Assembly: GCA_024653405.1 (NCBI GenBank)
Contig: JANLGB010000092.1
Location: 1 to 7,805, forward strand
Direction: 5' to 3'
Source: Candidatus Saccharicenans sp.
Lineage (GTDB): Bacteria; Acidobacteriota; Aminicenantia; Aminicenantales; Saccharicenantaceae
DNA length: 7,805 bases
Position numbers and translations under genes: made by a program. The notes under the pieces were generated by a model, which saw only the letters and a program-made list of their open reading frames with translations, was not told where the DNA came from and did no database searches. The stretch's first letter is position 1. Each line of letters opens with the position of its first letter. Positions 6,735 to 7,805 of the stretch are shown here, piece by piece.

Positions 6735-6777
6735 AAGAAACTGGCCGGTCAACAGGGAATCTCCCCTTGATGAAACC

Positions 6778-6793
6778 TGGCACAAATCTTGCT
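6778..6793 (+). promoter_or_regulatory. Sigma-54 (-24/-12) promoter in front of an unassigned short transcript
   Basis: TGGCACAAATCTTGCT matches TGGCAC-N5-TTGCW at every specified position with the exact 10-base GG-to-GC spacing. It is the better of the two sigma-54 sites in the window. Transcription should begin near 6804. It shares TGGCACAAA with the site at 5177, and in both the next ATG is 38 bases after the first G of the -24 GG. It needs an NtrC-type activator, and one is encoded 1.7 kb upstream. No recognised gene follows, only the candidate transcript to the terminator at 7048-7085. Confidence 0.82.
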
Positions 6794-6816
6794 GATAATA
6801 TTATGGGTAAAGTGAG

Positions 6817-7044
6817 ATGGCCAGAAGATTGAAGGAAACGGAAAAAAGCGATAGACAGTTTTTATATATAGATGCTGATGCTGGTACGGGGAGGAAGATA
6901 TTGAGATTAAGCAGGCAGAATTATAAGCCAATCTCTTCCTCCCCCTGTTTCTTTAAGTTAGGCGATGAGCGCACCCATAAATTTATAAATGCCTCCTTTT
7001 TGCCCTTCTTTGCCCTTCTTTCCATTCCCCCTTCCTTCAATTAG
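6817..7044 (+). CDS. Doubtful small ORF, 75 residues, unknown
   Basis: I do not recognise this protein. The N-terminal half is charged and could be soluble (MARRLKETEKSDRQFLYIDA), while the end is rich in Phe, Pro, Leu and Ser. In favour of coding, the ATG stands 13 bases after the predicted sigma-54 transcription start, the same geometry as the receiver gene at 5216. The stop codon also ends 3 bases before the terminator stem. Against coding, its codons (AGA, TTA, ATA, TTG) differ from the CTG/CGG/GCC-rich neighbours. The ribosome site is poor, since GTGAG touches the ATG. The second half is translated from a pyrimidine-rich tract that includes a tandem 10-base repeat. It overlaps the hairpin proposed for the RNA. 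Confidence 0.3.
   Translation: MARRLKETEKSDRQFLYIDADAGTGRKILRLSRQNYKPISSSPCFFKLGDERTHKFINASFLPFFALLSIPPSFN
6888..6944 (+). other. Long bulged RNA hairpin inside the sigma-54 transcript
   Basis: Bases 6888-6898 (GGGGAGGAAGA) are exactly complementary to 6934-6944 (TCTTCCTCCCC). In an alternative register the outer 9 pairs are kept and GAGATT (6903-6908) pairs with AATCTC (6930-6935). A further GGC (6914-6916) to GCC (6927-6929) pair is possible above it. The structure would bury the purine-rich GGGGAGG and the CCTCCCC tract together. Confidence 0.55.
7001..7020 (+). repeat. Tandem 10-base repeat in a pyrimidine tract
   Basis: TGCCCTTCTT occurs twice in direct succession (7001-7010, 7011-7020), inside a plus-strand stretch that is almost all C and T (6991-7038). 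It lies just before the terminator. The unit is not a multiple of three, so loss or gain of a copy would shift the 6817 reading frame. Confidence 0.85.
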
Positions 7045-7047
7045 AAA

Positions 7048-7085
7048 AGAGGGGTGCACGGCGGCACCCCTCTCTTTCTTCTTCT
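7048..7085 (+). terminator. Strong intrinsic terminator, probably bidirectional
   Basis: AGAGGGGTGC (7048-7057) and GCACCCCTCT (7064-7073) form a perfect 10-bp stem with the 6-base loop ACGGCG. It is followed by CTTTCTTCTTCTT on the plus strand. On the minus strand the same stem is followed by TTTCTAATT. It lies between the sigma-54 transcript and the convergent THEP1 gene, whose stop is at 7154, and can serve both. Confidence 0.85.
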
Positions 7086-7153
7086 TAAAATATTCTCAAA
7101 ATCGAATAACTTAAGAAAGACCAGTCGTGACCCTGGAGAAAGTCCGATAGGCT

Positions 7154-7687
7154 TTATAACTTAGCCCGGATTCTGGCCAGAAGTTGGCGACCGAGGTCCT
7201 CCCTGTTAGCCGGAGAAATCTCAAAGACCTGAACTCCGGGACTGGTTTTAATTCTTTCCATAAAAGGGCTCCCGTGGAGGGCAATGGTGGCCAGGAGGGC
7301 GGTTGGCCCTGACAGTAACTTAAGGACAATTTCCCGGAACCGGTCAGACAGGCACTCCATCTTACCGATTTCATCTACCACCACCAGCCTGACTTCAGGA
7401 GCAAAGAATTTAATGCTGGCCAGGAAATTTTCAAACCCGGCCAGGTCAACCCGGTATTTGCCCACCCGGTGGGGCGTTTTCAGGTTGACGTGACTGAGAG
7501 TAGCCAGCCTGCCGTCCAGGCTGCGCAGCTCAAAACCCAGCCTTTGACCTTCCACCCGGATTTCTCTGGTGATGAATCCGCTCATATTTATTTCGGACCC
7601 CAGGCCGGAGATGATTTTTTCCACCAGGGTGGTCTTGCCTGAACCGGGTAAGCCGGTGACCAGGAATTTGGCTCCGCCGGTAGCCAT
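7154..7687 (-). CDS. THEP1-type nucleoside-triphosphatase (P-loop NTPase)
   Basis: Read from the ATG at 7687, the product has 177 residues, the usual length for the THEP1/NTPase_1 family. The P-loop GLPGSGKT is at 12-19, right at the N-terminus as expected. GFITREIRVEG (37-47) and FELRSLDG (52-59) follow. GKYRVDL is at 76-82, Walker B LVVVDEIGKMEC at 101-112, and LLATIALHG at 131-139. Family members hydrolyse nucleoside triphosphates slowly, with broad base specificity, and their cell role is unclear. The frame stays open upstream to an ATG at 7801 and possibly past the window. Those 38 extra residues (MVSRVRSGLAW...) do not look like part of the family, so I prefer 7687, although no Shine-Dalgarno sequence precedes it. 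TAAAAT ends 2 bases before that ATG. The gene converges on the sigma-54 transcript and shares its terminator region. Confidence 0.88.
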   Translation of the reverse strand: MATGGAKFLVTGLPGSGKTTLVEKIISGLGSEINMSGFITREIRVEGQRLGFELRSLDGRLATLSHVNLKTPHRVGKYRVDLAGFENFLASIKFFAPEVRLVVVDEIGKMECLSDRFREIVLKLLSGPTALLATIALHGSPFMERIKTSPGVQVFEISPANREDLGRQLLARIRAKL

Positions 7688-7805
7688 AGATTTTAACCCG
7701 GACCGAATTTTTTTTTGGTCACCGGTATTAAAGGATAAAAAGGGCTCATAAGTCAAAGCTGGAGAAAGCCAGGCCAGGCCCGACCTGACTCTGCTGACCA
7801 TTGTT

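Larger units (their letters stand above)
6804..7085 (+). ncRNA. Candidate sigma-54-driven small RNA (or short mRNA)
   Basis: The predicted start from the sigma-54 promoter and the intrinsic terminator at 7048-7085 define a transcript of about 280 nt. No known protein or RNA family is recognised in it. Inside is a bulged hairpin: GGGGAGGAA (6888-6896) pairs with TTCCTCCCC (6936-6944), and GAGATT (6903-6908) with AATCTC (6930-6935). The transcript also carries several C-rich or pyrimidine tracts (6933-6950, 6991-7040), including CCTCC, complementary to ribosome binding sites. Such features are seen in regulatory RNAs. It also holds a 75-codon ORF, so a small mRNA is the main alternative. It does not look like a riboswitch class I can name. 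Confidence 0.42.

Noticed and set aside
6749..6931. 60-codon minus-strand ORF
   Set aside because: Antisense to the sigma-54 promoter and transcript start, with no ribosome site or recognisable protein features.
6655..7153. Riboswitch, tRNA or CRISPR content in the gene-poor stretch
   Set aside because: No tRNA cloverleaf, no spaced identical repeats, and no riboswitch core (including GEMM/c-di-GMP-like) could be recognised by eye.

Overview
The window (about 7.8 kb, moderately GC-rich) looks like a chromosomal stretch from a Gram-negative-type bacterium. The evidence is a periplasmic-type solute-binding protein with a cleavable signal, a sensor kinase with a periplasmic loop, an NtrC-family activator and two good sigma-54 promoters. 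Neither a phylum nor a species can be fixed from the sequence. The mix of an M19 dipeptidase, a DUF89 protein and a THEP1 NTPase would fit lineages such as Aminicenantes or Deltaproteobacteria-like groups, but that is a guess. There is no sign of a phage, transposon, CRISPR array, rRNA or tRNA.

Layout. (1) 1-492: 3' part of an M19 membrane-dipeptidase gene, cut by the window edge. (2) 591-5052: a tight three-gene unit joined by ATGA overlaps. It encodes a family-5 (oligopeptide/dipeptide-type) solute-binding protein, a two-TM HAMP histidine kinase of NtrB type, and an NtrC-type REC-AAA+-Fis response regulator. No ABC permease or ATPase gene lies in the window. (3) 5177-5596: a sigma-54 promoter directly in front of a stand-alone receiver-domain protein. 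(4) 5788-6654: a DUF89/ARMT1-like metal-dependent phosphatase-family protein. (5) 6655-7153: a 500-base stretch with no recognisable gene. It contains a second, near-perfect sigma-54 promoter, a candidate transcript of about 280 nt with a strong internal hairpin and a doubtful 75-codon ORF, and a strong intrinsic terminator. (6) 7154-7687, minus strand: a THEP1-type nucleoside-triphosphatase, convergent with the preceding unit.

How it may work together (inference). The binding protein has no transporter partners but is translationally coupled to a sensor kinase, so it may present a ligand, perhaps a peptide, to the kinase. The kinase would phosphorylate the NtrC-type regulator, which would activate the two sigma-54 promoters found 0.1 and 1.7 kb downstream. 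One promoter drives a single-domain receiver protein, a possible phosphate sink or feedback partner. The other drives a short terminated transcript that is either an sRNA or a small mRNA. The two promoters share the same core (TGGCACAAA...TGCT) and exactly the same distance to the following ATG. This compact sensing cassette with a possible sigma-54-dependent small RNA is the most interesting content of the window.
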